Below are positions 56,967 to 64,000 of a DNA stretch of 64,000 nt, in pieces; within the stretch, counting starts at the first letter, position 1, and each line of letters starts with the position of its first letter. The DNA is from Geminicoccaceae bacterium (GTDB lineage: Bacteria; Pseudomonadota; Alphaproteobacteria; Geminicoccales; Geminicoccaceae), in the NCBI GenBank assembly GCA_025062095.1, contig JANXAZ010000017.1, positions 1 to 64,000 of the forward strand. Direction: 5' to 3'. The position numbers and the translations under genes were made by a program. The notes under the pieces are model-generated. The model was not told the DNA's origin. It was given only the letters and a program-made list of their open reading frames with translations, and made no database searches.

Positions 56967-57854
56967 GTGCCCGCGGCACCGCTCGTCTCGGTTCTCGTCC
57001 CCGTCTACCGCGGCCGCGCCACGCTCGCGCGCGCCATCGCCTCGCTCCGCGCCCAGACGCTCCCGGACTGGGAGGCGATCGTCGCGGTCGACGACGGCGA
57101 TCCCGGCTATCCCGAGCTCCTGGATGCGGCCGGGCTCCTCGATCCGCGCATCCGCTTCGTGAGCACCGGAACGGTGCGCGGCGGGGTGGCGCGCGCGCGC
57201 AATTGCGCCCTCGATGCCGCCCGCGGCCGGCTCGTCGCTCCGCTCGACGCCGACGACCTCTTCGCCCCCGAGCGGCTCGCCGTCCTCGCGCCGCTGGCGC
57301 TCGCGCGCGGTGCCGCGGCCGACAACGTGGCGATCGTCGAGGAGGCCGACGGAAGGCTCCTGCGGACCTGGCTCGCCCCCGGAGAGGATGCGCTCGAGCT
57401 CGACGCCGAGCTGCTCCTCGAGGATCCCGTGCCGGTCCTGCCGGTGGTCGATCGCGGCCTGGGTCTGCGCTGGGTCGAGGTGCCGATCTGCGACGACGTC
57501 GTCTTCAACCTCTCGCTCCTCGATCGGCTGGGCGGCTTTCCGGTGGTCCGTCGCGTGCTCCGCGAATACCGCCAGCGGCCGGATTCGGAGTGCAACGCCG
57601 CCGACGCCGCCGAGCGGGCGGACGCCGGCTATCGGCGCGTGCTCGCGATGCTCGACGAAGGAAGCCTCGCGCTCGCTCCCGCGCTCGCCGCGAAAGTGCG
57701 GGAATCCTTCGCGCGTCGGATCGCCTTGAACGCCGCCTTCGCCCGCGCCCGGGCGCAGGGTTGGAAAGGCTCGTATCAGGCTTTCGTGGCCGATCTCAGC
57801 CGATCCGGCCGAGAACCGGAAAGGTCTCGAGAAGCCAATAGGAGATCTCGTTGA
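56967..57854 (+). CDS. Glycosyltransferase family 2
   Basis: A 295-residue GT-A fold transferase. VSVLVPVYRGRATLARAIAS opens the nucleotide-binding domain, and the metal-binding DxD lies in VAPLDADDLFAPERLA. The C-terminal part is helical with ECNAADAAERADAGY. It starts at GTG 56967, immediately after lepA, so it is probably co-transcribed. Its 3' end overlaps the convergent ccdA gene by 59 bases. The acceptor is unknown. Confidence 0.87.
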   Translation: MPAAPLVSVLVPVYRGRATLARAIASLRAQTLPDWEAIVAVDDGDPGYPELLDAAGLLDPRIRFVSTGTVRGGVARARNCALDAARGRLVAPLDADDLFAPERLAVLAPLALARGAAADNVAIVEEADGRLLRTWLAPGEDALELDAELLLEDPVPVLPVVDRGLGLRWVEVPICDDVVFNLSLLDRLGGFPVVRRVLREYRQRPDSECNAADAAERADAGYRRVLAMLDEGSLALAPALAAKVRESFARRIALNAAFARARAQGWKGSYQAFVADLSRSGREPERSREANRRSR

Positions 57855-58536
57855 GCCGACCGGTGAGGAAGAGCAGGCCGGTGCACACGAGAAGCGCCCC
57901 GGTCGTGCGTTCGAACACCGGGATCCAGGCGCGCAGACGGCGCAGGGCCGCGACCGCGCGGTCGAGGAGAAGCGCGGCGAGGAGAAACGGCAGGCCGAGG
58001 CCCGCGGCGTAAGCGGCGAGGAGCAACGCTCCCCGCAGCACCGTCTCTTCCGCCCCGGCCAAGAACAGGATCCCGGCCAAGACCGGACCCACGCAAGGCG
58101 TCCAGCCGAAGGCGAAGGCGAGCCCGACGACATAGGCTCCGAGCAGCCCCGCCGGCTTTTCGGGGTGGAAGCGGATGTCGCGGTTCAAGAAGGCGAGCCG
58201 GAACACGCCCAAGAAATGCAGCCCGAGCACGAGGATGACGATGCCCGCGAGCCGTCCGAGGACGAGGCTCCATTCGGCGAGGAGCCGGCCGATCGCGCTC
58301 GCCGTCGCCCCGAAGCCCACGAAGACGGTGCCGAAGCCGAGCACGAAGGCGAGGGCGGCGAGCAGAGTGCGTCGCCGCAGCGCCGCCCGCTCCTCGCCCT
58401 CGACCGCACCCTGCAGCTGCTCCATCGACAGCCCGCCGAGGAAACAGAGATACGGCGGGACGAGGGGCAGCACGCAGGGGCTCAGGAAGGAGAGCACCCC
58501 GGCGCCGAAGGCGGCGAGGAAGCCGACCTCGAGCAT
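57796..58536 (-). CDS. CcdA/DsbD-type thiol electron-transfer membrane protein (SoxV-like)
   Basis: A 246-residue inner-membrane protein with six or seven helices. The two redox cysteines are in FLSPCVLPLVPPYLCFLGG and WTPCVGPVLAGI, as in CcdA. Such proteins carry electrons from cytoplasmic thioredoxin to periplasmic thioredoxins. Lying directly downstream of soxB, it is likely the SoxV that keeps the SoxYZ carrier cysteine reduced, working with the thioredoxin-like proteins encoded at 61393-62361. Confidence 0.9.
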   Translation of the reverse strand: MLEVGFLAAFGAGVLSFLSPCVLPLVPPYLCFLGGLSMEQLQGAVEGEERAALRRRTLLAALAFVLGFGTVFVGFGATASAIGRLLAEWSLVLGRLAGIVILVLGLHFLGVFRLAFLNRDIRFHPEKPAGLLGAYVVGLAFAFGWTPCVGPVLAGILFLAGAEETVLRGALLLAAYAAGLGLPFLLAALLLDRAVAALRRLRAWIPVFERTTGALLVCTGLLFLTGRLNEISYWLLETFPVLGRIG

Positions 58537-58548
58537 CCCGGGGTCGGC

Positions 58549-60234
58549 TCAGGCGCTCTTGACGATCACGCGACCGGCGCGGGGCGCTTCGATCAGCTGG
58601 TGCCGCGCGATGTACCGGGCGACGAGCTCCCACACGGGCGGTCCCTCGACCCCCTCGTTCACCGAGGCCCAGCCGGCGACGACGTAGCGGCGGGCGGGAT
58701 CGATGGGCTCTCCCGTCGCGAGCGAGGTCATGTCGGAAATCCGCTTGCCGATCGGCTGCTCGACGTCGATCGCGAAACCGAGCCCGCCCACGCGCACCAT
58801 GTCGCCCCCGCCCTGATAATAGGGATCGGGGTTGAAAATGTTGTCGGCGACGTCTTCGAGCACCTCTTTGATCTGCGCGCCGGTCATCTCGATCCGATAG
58901 ACCTGGGGGTAGGTGATCGCCGTCTGGGCCCAGACGTCCTCCATGCGGATCGGCTCGTCGGGCAACAGCGTCGGCCCCCAGCGGAAGCCGGGCGAGAGCG
59001 CGATCTCGGCGTCGCGCTCTTCGAGAAGCGCGGCGCAGATGAGGTCGTCCCAGCTGCCCTGGAAATTGCCGCGCCGGTACAACAGGCTCTTGGTGCGGCC
59101 CAGCACCCGCTCGAGCTCGGCGGCGAAGGGGGCGCGCAGGCGGGCGACGAGTTCGGCCATCTCCGGATCCGGGCGGATGGCGTCGGCGAAGACGGGGACG
59201 AGCCGGAAGGACCAGTCCTTCACGGCGCCGTCGCGCACATCGAGATCGAGCCGAGCCAAGAATTTGCCGTGCGAGCCGGTGCCGACCACGATCGTCTTGC
59301 CCACGACGAGGGCTTCCGGCAGGGCGTCGTGCGTATGCCCGGTCAAGACGACGTCGATGCCGGGGACGCGCGAGACGAGCTTGCGGTCGACGTCGAAACC
59401 GTTGTGGCTCAACAGCACGACGAGCTCGGCCCCTTGCGCGCGCGCGTTCTCCACGAGCTCGGCGACCCGTTCCTCGCGGATCCCGAAGGACCACTGCGGG
59501 ATCATCCAGCGCGGGTTGGAGACCGGGGTGTAGGGGAAGGCCTGGCCGATGACCGCGATCTTGACCCCGCCGCGCTCGAAGAAGGCGGTCGATTCGAAGA
59601 CCGGTTCCTGCCATTCGGTGTCGAGCACGTTGCCGGCGAGGAAGGGAAATCCGAGCTCGTCGATGATTTCTTTCACGCGCTCGGCACCGAAGGTGAACTC
59701 CCAGTGCGCGGTCATGGCATCGACACCGAGCGCGCGGTACGCGGCGACGATGTCCGCGCCTTTGGTCTTGAGGGTGACCCAGGAGCCCTGCATGGCGTCG
59801 CCGCCGTCCAAGAGCAGCGTGCGCCCCGGCCGCTCGGCGCGGATCGCCTTGACGAGCGTGGCGATGCGGTCGAGGCCGCCGACCCGACCGTAGCGCCGCG
59901 CGAGCTCGACGAAGTCCTGGTCGGTGAAGGCGTAGGCCTCGGGCGTGCCGCGCGCGAGGCGGAAACGGGCGAGGAAGGCTTCGCCCGTGAGATGGGGCGG
60001 CAGGCCGCGCACCTCGCCGACCCCGATGTTCGTCGAGGGCTCGCGGAACCACAGCGGCAGGAGCTGGGCGTGCAGGTCGGTCAGGTGCAGGATCGTGACG
60101 TTGCCGACCGGCCTGAAGGCGAGAAGTTCGGCTTCGGTGAGACGGTCCCGGGCGGCGAGCCGGGCCGCGCGGCCGGGTCCCACGATCGCCGCCGCCGCGG
60201 CGGCGAGGGCGACGAAGTCGCGACGGCTGACCAC
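58549..60234 (-). CDS. soxB: Thiosulfohydrolase SoxB
   Basis: A 561-residue periplasmic dimanganese enzyme that releases sulfate from the SoxY-bound sulfur chain. The N-terminal signal has an RR motif (VSRRDFVALAAAAAAIV), suggesting Tat export. Metal-binding elements of the 5'-nucleotidase fold are visible: ILHLTDLHAQLLP, LLLDGGDAMQGSW, HWEFTFG, LLSHNGFDVD and LTGHTHDAL. The length is normal. It is downstream of soxY and soxZ with a hairpin before it, and is followed 12 bases later by ccdA. Confidence 0.96.
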   Translation of the reverse strand: MVSRRDFVALAAAAAAIVGPGRAARLAARDRLTEAELLAFRPVGNVTILHLTDLHAQLLPLWFREPSTNIGVGEVRGLPPHLTGEAFLARFRLARGTPEAYAFTDQDFVELARRYGRVGGLDRIATLVKAIRAERPGRTLLLDGGDAMQGSWVTLKTKGADIVAAYRALGVDAMTAHWEFTFGAERVKEIIDELGFPFLAGNVLDTEWQEPVFESTAFFERGGVKIAVIGQAFPYTPVSNPRWMIPQWSFGIREERVAELVENARAQGAELVVLLSHNGFDVDRKLVSRVPGIDVVLTGHTHDALPEALVVGKTIVVGTGSHGKFLARLDLDVRDGAVKDWSFRLVPVFADAIRPDPEMAELVARLRAPFAAELERVLGRTKSLLYRRGNFQGSWDDLICAALLEERDAEIALSPGFRWGPTLLPDEPIRMEDVWAQTAITYPQVYRIEMTGAQIKEVLEDVADNIFNPDPYYQGGGDMVRVGGLGFAIDVEQPIGKRISDMTSLATGEPIDPARRYVVAGWASVNEGVEGPPVWELVARYIARHQLIEAPRAGRVIVKSA

Positions 60235-60261
60235 GAGCGATCCTCCCCGAACGAGAACGAT

Positions 60262-60288
60262 GCGGGCCGCAGAAGCGATGCGGCCCGC
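60262..60288 (-). promoter_or_regulatory. Intercistronic hairpin between soxZ and soxB
   Basis: A perfect 10-base stem (GCGGGCCGCA / TGCGGCCCGC) with a 7-base loop lies in the 79-base gap between soxZ and soxB. No T-run follows. It could reduce soxB expression relative to the abundant carrier SoxYZ. Confidence 0.7.
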
Positions 60289-60313
60289 GCGGAACGTGCC
60301 GGTCGAGAAACGA

Positions 60314-60643
60314 TCAGCCGGTGACCTCGATCTTGCTCTCGGCCTTGTAGACGCTGCCGTCGTCGTCGAACCAGCTCATCTGGAGCGTACCGCTCTCTTC
60401 GACCTTGACGAAAAAGGAGATGTAGGGATTGGCCGAGATCGCCGGGTGCAACACCATGTCGCAGACCGGCTTGCCGTTGTAGGTGCAGGTGAAACGGTTG
60501 ATGATCCGGCGCGGGATGGGATTGCCCTGCGCGTCCTTGCGCTGGCCGGTCTCCATCACGTGGCTGACGAGCGTCTTGATCTCGACGATCTCGCCCTTCT
60601 TGGCGGTCTTCGGAACCTTGATGCGCGGCTTGACGTCGGTCAT
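60314..60643 (-). CDS. soxZ: Sulfur-carrier complex subunit SoxZ
   Basis: A 109-residue periplasmic protein without its own signal, probably exported with SoxY. Matches to SoxZ include PRIKVPKTAKKGEIVEIKTL, SHVMETGQRKDAQGNPIPR and NPYISFFVKVEESGTLQMSW. It supports the swinging cysteine arm of SoxY. Its start lies 22 bases after the soxY stop. Confidence 0.96.
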   Translation of the reverse strand: MTDVKPRIKVPKTAKKGEIVEIKTLVSHVMETGQRKDAQGNPIPRRIINRFTCTYNGKPVCDMVLHPAISANPYISFFVKVEESGTLQMSWFDDDGSVYKAESKIEVTG

Positions 60644-60665
60644 TGTCCTGATCCTCCCTCCTCGC

Positions 60666-61136
60666 TCAGCCGCCGCAACCGCCGATGGTCACCTTGACCT
60701 CGGTCTTCGTCATCCACACCGAGCCGTCCGACATCTCCGCCACCGCCCAGACGTTCTGAGTCTGGGCGAGCCGCATCCGGGTGGAGAATTCGGCGCGCCC
60801 GCTCAGGGGCGTGAACTTGAAGCTGCACACACCTGCCTCGGGATTACCTTCGGCGATGATGTGGATGACCTTGCAATAATTGTCGGGAGTCATCGGGCTG
60901 TCGACGGCCGCGGTCAAGGGCACGGTCTGGCCGTTCTCGGCGATCTGCGGCATCTCGAGCCGCACCTTGCCTTCCTGCGGGGTCTTGGAGCCGATGAGCT
61001 CTTTGAGGAGCTTTTCGGCCTTGGCCAGATCGGCCCGCGCGGAGCCGATCCCGAAGCCCAATCCGCCGAGGGCGAGCGCCCCCGCGCCCATGCCTTTCAT
61101 CACCGTGCGGCGGCTCGCCGCGCTGGACCGCATCAT
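60666..61136 (-). CDS. soxY: Sulfur-carrier protein SoxY
   Basis: A roughly 156-residue carrier with a Tat-type signal (SRRTVMKGMGAGALALGG). It ends in VTIGGCGG, the conserved C-terminal GGCGG whose cysteine carries the sulfur substrate during Sox oxidation. The core includes EGNPEAGVCSFKFTPLSG. The ATG at 61136 (or the next one at 61133) follows GGGAGAGGGAG. It is the first gene of the minus-strand sox operon. Confidence 0.96.
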   Translation of the reverse strand: MMRSSAASRRTVMKGMGAGALALGGLGFGIGSARADLAKAEKLLKELIGSKTPQEGKVRLEMPQIAENGQTVPLTAAVDSPMTPDNYCKVIHIIAEGNPEAGVCSFKFTPLSGRAEFSTRMRLAQTQNVWAVAEMSDGSVWMTKTEVKVTIGGCGG

Positions 61137-61315
61137 CTCCCTCTCCCGTCTCGATCGCCCACAAGACTCCGGCTCGCCGACGAGGCTCCCGCGCGCGGGC
61201 CGCACGAGCCGCTCCGCTCGACCTCCCCGAGGCGCGGGTGCGCCTTGTTCCGCTCGTCGCGCCACTCTAGACCCCGCGCCGGCGTTGTCCACCGGTTCGC
61301 CGCGCGGAGCTTGCG

Positions 61316-61340
61316 GGATTTATAAGCTGTCGATAATATA
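61316..61340. promoter_or_regulatory. AT-rich element in the divergent sox promoter region
   Basis: In the GC-rich 256-base gap between soxY and the divergent thioredoxin gene, a single AT-rich stretch occurs: TTTATAAGCTG followed by TCGATAATATAG. It could hold a -10 element or the operator of an ArsR-type sulfur regulator (SoxR/SqrR-like). The symmetry is imperfect and I cannot match it to a consensus. Confidence 0.35.
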
Positions 61341-61392
61341 GTTGGCAAGAGGCGAGGGGTTGCGACGGGCTGTCGCTCGCCCGGGAGAAGGG

Positions 61393-61788
61393 ATGAAGCG
61401 CGTCATGAGCGGATCGTGGGGGCTCGCCGCCGCGCTCGTCGCGCTCGCGCTCGCCGCTCGCGGCGCGGACGCCGCCGAACTCGTCCTGTTCGAAGCCCGC
61501 GGCTGTCCGTGGTGCGCCCGCTTCGACGCCGAGATCGGGCCCGTGTACGCCGCCACCGCGGAAGGGCGCCGGGCGCCTCTGCGCCGTATCGAGCACACCC
61601 CGGATCCGCCCGAGGGGATCGTGCTCGCCGGTCCGATCCGCTACACACCGACGTTCGTCCTCGTCGAAGGCGGGCGCGAGGTGGGCCGGATCCAGGGCTA
61701 CCCGGGAGCGGATTTCTTCTGGGGGCTGTTGAACGCTCTGCTCGAACGGCTGCCGGCGCCGCGGGCGGCCGGGTCAGGGGAGGATTGA
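61393..61788 (+). CDS. Periplasmic thioredoxin-like protein (SoxS-like)
   Basis: A 131-residue exported thioredoxin-fold protein. After the signal peptide (SGSWGLAAALVALALAARGA) comes VLFEARGCPWCARFDAEIGP with a CPWC active site. YTPTFVLVEGGREVGRIQGY gives the cis-Pro and the end of the fold. SoxS-type thioredoxins reactivate SoxYZ, fed by a CcdA/SoxV protein such as that at 57796-58536. The start at ATG 61393 follows GGGAGAAGGG. The next gene begins 3 bases after its stop. Confidence 0.88.
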   Translation: MKRVMSGSWGLAAALVALALAARGADAAELVLFEARGCPWCARFDAEIGPVYAATAEGRRAPLRRIEHTPDPPEGIVLAGPIRYTPTFVLVEGGREVGRIQGYPGADFFWGLLNALLERLPAPRAAGSGED

Positions 61789-61791
61789 GCG

Positions 61792-62361
61792 ATGGTCGCG
61801 ATCGGCACGCGTCGATCGTTTCTCGTCACCGGGCTCGCCGCCGCGGCGAGCCCGGGGACGCTCCGGGCGGCGACGGTGGAGGCGGGAGGCCTCCTGACCC
61901 AGTCCTGGTTCCTGCAGTCTTTCCTCGATCTGCGCGAGGATCTCGAGGGCGCGGCCGCCGCCGGCAAGCGGCTCGCGATCCTCGTCGAGCAGAAGGGTTG
62001 CCCGTTCTGCCGCGACCTCCACCTCGTCAATTTCGCCGACCCGGCCGTCACCGCCTACATCCGCGAGCGCTTCGAGATCGTGCAGCTCGATCTCCACGGC
62101 TCGCGCGAGATCACCGATCTCGACGGCGCCAAATACGAAGAGAAGGTCTTCGCGCGGCGGATCGCCGGTCAGATGACCCCGGTGGCGATCTTCCTTCCCG
62201 CCCGGCCGGAAGAGGTCGGCGGGCGGCCGGCGCACGAGGCGGCGGTGGCCAAGATGCCGGGCTATCTGCCCCCGGGCCCGTTTCTCGCCCTCTTCCGCTA
62301 CGTGGCGGAAGAGGCGTATCGTCGGGAGAGCTTCGAGGCCTATCTGCGGCGCGCGAGCTGA
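61792..62361 (+). CDS. Thioredoxin-like protein, SoxW-like
   Basis: A 189-residue exported thioredoxin-fold protein with RR in the signal (GTRRSFLVTGLAAAASPG). The active site is CPFC in LVEQKGCPFCRDLHLVNFAD, and the cis-Pro is in QMTPVAIFLPA. SoxW-type proteins receive electrons from SoxV/CcdA. It is second in the plus-strand operon, between the SoxS-like gene and the cytochrome gene. Two thioredoxins in a row suggest that one serves SoxYZ and the other a different client. Confidence 0.85.
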   Translation: MVAIGTRRSFLVTGLAAAASPGTLRAATVEAGGLLTQSWFLQSFLDLREDLEGAAAAGKRLAILVEQKGCPFCRDLHLVNFADPAVTAYIRERFEIVQLDLHGSREITDLDGAKYEEKVFARRIAGQMTPVAIFLPARPEEVGGRPAHEAAVAKMPGYLPPGPFLALFRYVAEEAYRRESFEAYLRRAS

Positions 62362-62494
62362 GCGGGGGCGGTGTGCGCGACGTTCCGCCGCGGCGCGAGG
62401 GGGATTGGCCGGAGGCGCATATCAGGGTTTCTGCATGTGCGGGCCGGTTGCGGCCGGGAGCACAGCCGTGCCCGACCCGAGGGAGGCCGAGAAC

Positions 62495-62785
62495 GTGAAA
62501 GGTGTGACGATCCCGTTGGCTCTGATGGCGACGCTGGCGGCCGGTAGCGCGCTCGCGGCGCCCACGGCGGAAACCATCGCGCGCAACTGCGTGGTCTGCC
62601 ACGGTCCCAAAGAGGCGGGACAGCTCGAGATCCCCAAGATCGCGAATTACCCGGCCCGCAAGATGGTCGAGATGCTCACCGGCTTCCGCGCCGGGCAGAA
62701 AGAGGCGACGATCATGGATCGCATCGCCAAGGCGCTGACCGACGAGCAGATCCAGGCGCTCGCCGCCTATTTCGCGAACCAGTGA
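62495..62785 (+). CDS. Small monoheme cytochrome c (FccA/SoxE-like)
   Basis: A 96-residue periplasmic cytochrome. The signal is [20 protein letters not shown], the heme site CxxCH is in [10 protein letters not shown], and the likely Met ligand is in the C-terminal half ([19 protein letters not shown]). Directly before a flavocytochrome-type flavoprotein gene, it should accept electrons from that subunit. The start is GTG 62495 after GGGAGG; an upstream frame from 62405 is possible but puts the signal peptide internally. Confidence 0.88.
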   Translation: MKGVTIPLALMATLAAGSALAAPTAETIARNCVVCHGPKEAGQLEIPKIANYPARKMVEMLTGFRAGQKEATIMDRIAKALTDEQIQALAAYFANQ

Positions 62786-62799
62786 GGGGGGAGGGGATC

Positions 62800-64000
62800 A
62801 TGCGGACTTCGCGTCGCAGCTTCGTCGCCGGCGGCATCGCCGCCTCCGCGCTCGTCGGTCTGCCGCGGATCGCGCGCGGTGCCGCGCCGCGCGTGGTGGT
62901 GGTGGGCGGCGGCTTCGGCGGCGGCACCGCGGCCAAATACGTCAAGAGGTTGATGCCCGAGGCGGAGGTCACGCTCGTCGAGCGCGACCGGCAGTTCGTC
63001 ACCTGCCCCTTCTCGAATTACGTGATCGGCGGCATCGAGAAGATGCAGACGATCACCCACGGCTACGACAAGATCGCCAAGCGCGGGATCAAGGTCGTCC
63101 ACGACGAGGCGGTGGGCGTGGACGCGAACGCCAAGAAGGTGACGCTCAAGGGCGGTGCGAGCCTCGCGTACGACCGCCTCGTGCTCGCCCCGGGCATCGA
63201 TTTCGTCTGGGACGCGGTCCCGGGTTACAGCGAAGCGGCGGCGGAGATCATGCCGCACGCCTGGAAGGCGGGGCCGCAGACGCTCCTGTTGCGCAAGCAG
63301 CTCGAGGCCATGCGCGACGGCGGTACGGTCATCATCGTCGCTCCCGCCAATCCCTTCCGCTGCCCGCCGGGGCCCTACGAGCGGGCGGGGATGATCGCCT
63401 GGTATCTCAAGAACCACAAGCCGAAGTCGAAGATCCTCATCTTCGATCCCAAGGACACGTTTTCCAAGCAGGCGCTCTTCTTCGAATCGTACGAGAACCT
63501 CTATCCCGGCATGATCCAGTGGATCAGCGGCAAGCAGGGCGGCAAGGTCACCCGCGTCGATCCCAAAGCGATGACGGTGGAGGCCGAATTCGGCGAGGAG
63601 AAGGGCGACGTCATCAACTTCATCCCGCCGCAGCGCGCCGGCAAGATCGCGCAGCTCGCCGGGGTGACGGACGAGAAGGGGTGGTGCCCGATCGACCCCA
63701 AGACGATGGAATCGACCAAGGTCAAGGGCATCTACGTCGTGGGCGACGCCTCCATCGCCGGTGCGATGCCGAAATCCGGCACTTCGGCGAACAGCCAGGC
63801 GCGCAACGCCGCGGCGGCGCTCGTCGCCTCCTTGCGCGGCCAGGAGCCGCCCGAGCCGTCGTATGCCAACACCTGCTATTCGATCGTGGCGCCGGGCTAC
63901 GGCTTCTCGGTGACCGCCATGTACGCGGCGACCCCCGAGGGCATCAAAGAGATCGCGGGCGGGGTGAGCAGGCTCAAGGCGCCGGCCAAGGACCGCGACC
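62800..64000 (+). CDS. fccB: Flavocytochrome c sulfide dehydrogenase flavoprotein, FccB/SoxF-like (3' partial)
   Basis: The first 400 residues are in the window; the frame is open at the right edge. A Tat-type signal ([19 protein letters not shown]) is followed by the FAD-binding [20 protein letters not shown]. The Cys in [12 protein letters not shown] aligns with the FAD-linked Cys of FccB. Further on are [53 protein letters not shown] and [15 protein letters not shown]. The cysteines of RCPP and NTCYS would form the redox disulfide. It oxidises sulfide in the periplasm with the adjacent cytochrome. Confidence 0.94.
   Translation, partial: MRTSRRSFVAGGIAASALVGLPRIARGAAPRVVVVGGGFGGGTAAKYVKRLMPEAEVTLVERDRQFVTCPFSNYVIGGIEKMQTITHGYDKIAKRGIKVVHDEAVGVDANAKKVTLKGGASLAYDRLVLAPGIDFVWDAVPGYSEAAAEIMPHAWKAGPQTLLLRKQLEAMRDGGTVIIVAPANPFRCPPGPYERAGMIAWYLKNHKPKSKILIFDPKDTFSKQALFFESYENLYPGMIQWISGKQGGKVTRVDPKAMTVEAEFGEEKGDVINFIPPQRAGKIAQLAGVTDEKGWCPIDPKTMESTKVKGIYVVGDASIAGAMPKSGTSANSQARNAAAALVASLRGQEPPEPSYANTCYSIVAPGYGFSVTAMYAATPEGIKEIAGGVSRLKAPAKDRD

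Overview
The window is visibly high in G+C and densely coded, with short intergenic gaps, frequent GTG/TTG starts and many 1-4 base gene overlaps. Several genes point to an alphaproteobacterium: an Irr-type Fur regulator, an NDUFA12 homologue of complex I, a B12-dependent ribonucleotide reductase and a Sox sulfur-oxidation cluster. Within that class I cannot place it securely; a Rhodospirillales- or Geminicoccales-like lineage is only a guess. I see no rRNA, tRNA, CRISPR array, insertion sequence or prophage. Many long antisense open frames are high-GC shadows and are omitted.

Region by region: 1-978 is the end of an RTX calcium-binding protein. 975-7101 is a peptide ABC transporter operon (binding protein, two permeases, fused double ATPase) with two small unrelated genes inserted. 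7262-8528 is a coupled barnase-like RNase / barstar-like inhibitor / hypoxanthine phosphoribosyltransferase operon. It is followed by a repeat lipoprotein, an SMP-30 family hydrolase, aroQ and nrdJ. The 600 bases upstream of nrdJ hold DnaA-box-like sites and phased repeats. 15049-19794 has ndufa12, a DsbA-like protein, a VOC protein, an alpha/beta hydrolase, irr and a bacterioferritin with a degenerate active site. 20017-27053 has a gamma-glutamyltransferase/M81 peptidase pair, a PolX-like HhH protein, endonuclease V and a ferric-reductase-like protein. 27067-32659 has an enolase-superfamily enzyme and a surface-polysaccharide operon (wecB, glycosyltransferase, deacetylase-like).

32827-39460 looks like a catabolic locus: a LacI regulator, a TRAP transporter, a phytanoyl-CoA dioxygenase-like enzyme and an FAD amine/amino-acid oxidase. 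Similar candidate operators lie before the TRAP genes and before the dioxygenase. 39469-41216 is a GntR regulator coupled to an HtrA-like protein without a catalytic triad. 41390-44717 is a decayed ABC transporter operon with several frameshifts. 44716-51078 has an FAH-family hydrolase, a complete branched-chain-type (Liv) ABC transporter and a hydroxyacyl-CoA dehydrogenase. 51163-57854 has an MBL-fold protein, an Fbp-type binding protein and permease without an ATPase gene, lepA and a glycosyltransferase.

57796-64000 is a sulfur-oxidation cluster: ccdA, soxB, soxZ and soxY on the minus strand, diverging from two thioredoxin-like genes, a small cytochrome c and fccB, which runs off the window. 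SoxYZ would carry the sulfur substrate, SoxB would hydrolyse bound sulfate, CcdA and the thioredoxins would keep the carrier cysteine reduced, and the FccAB-like pair would oxidise sulfide. soxA, soxX and soxCD are not in the window and may lie beyond its right edge.
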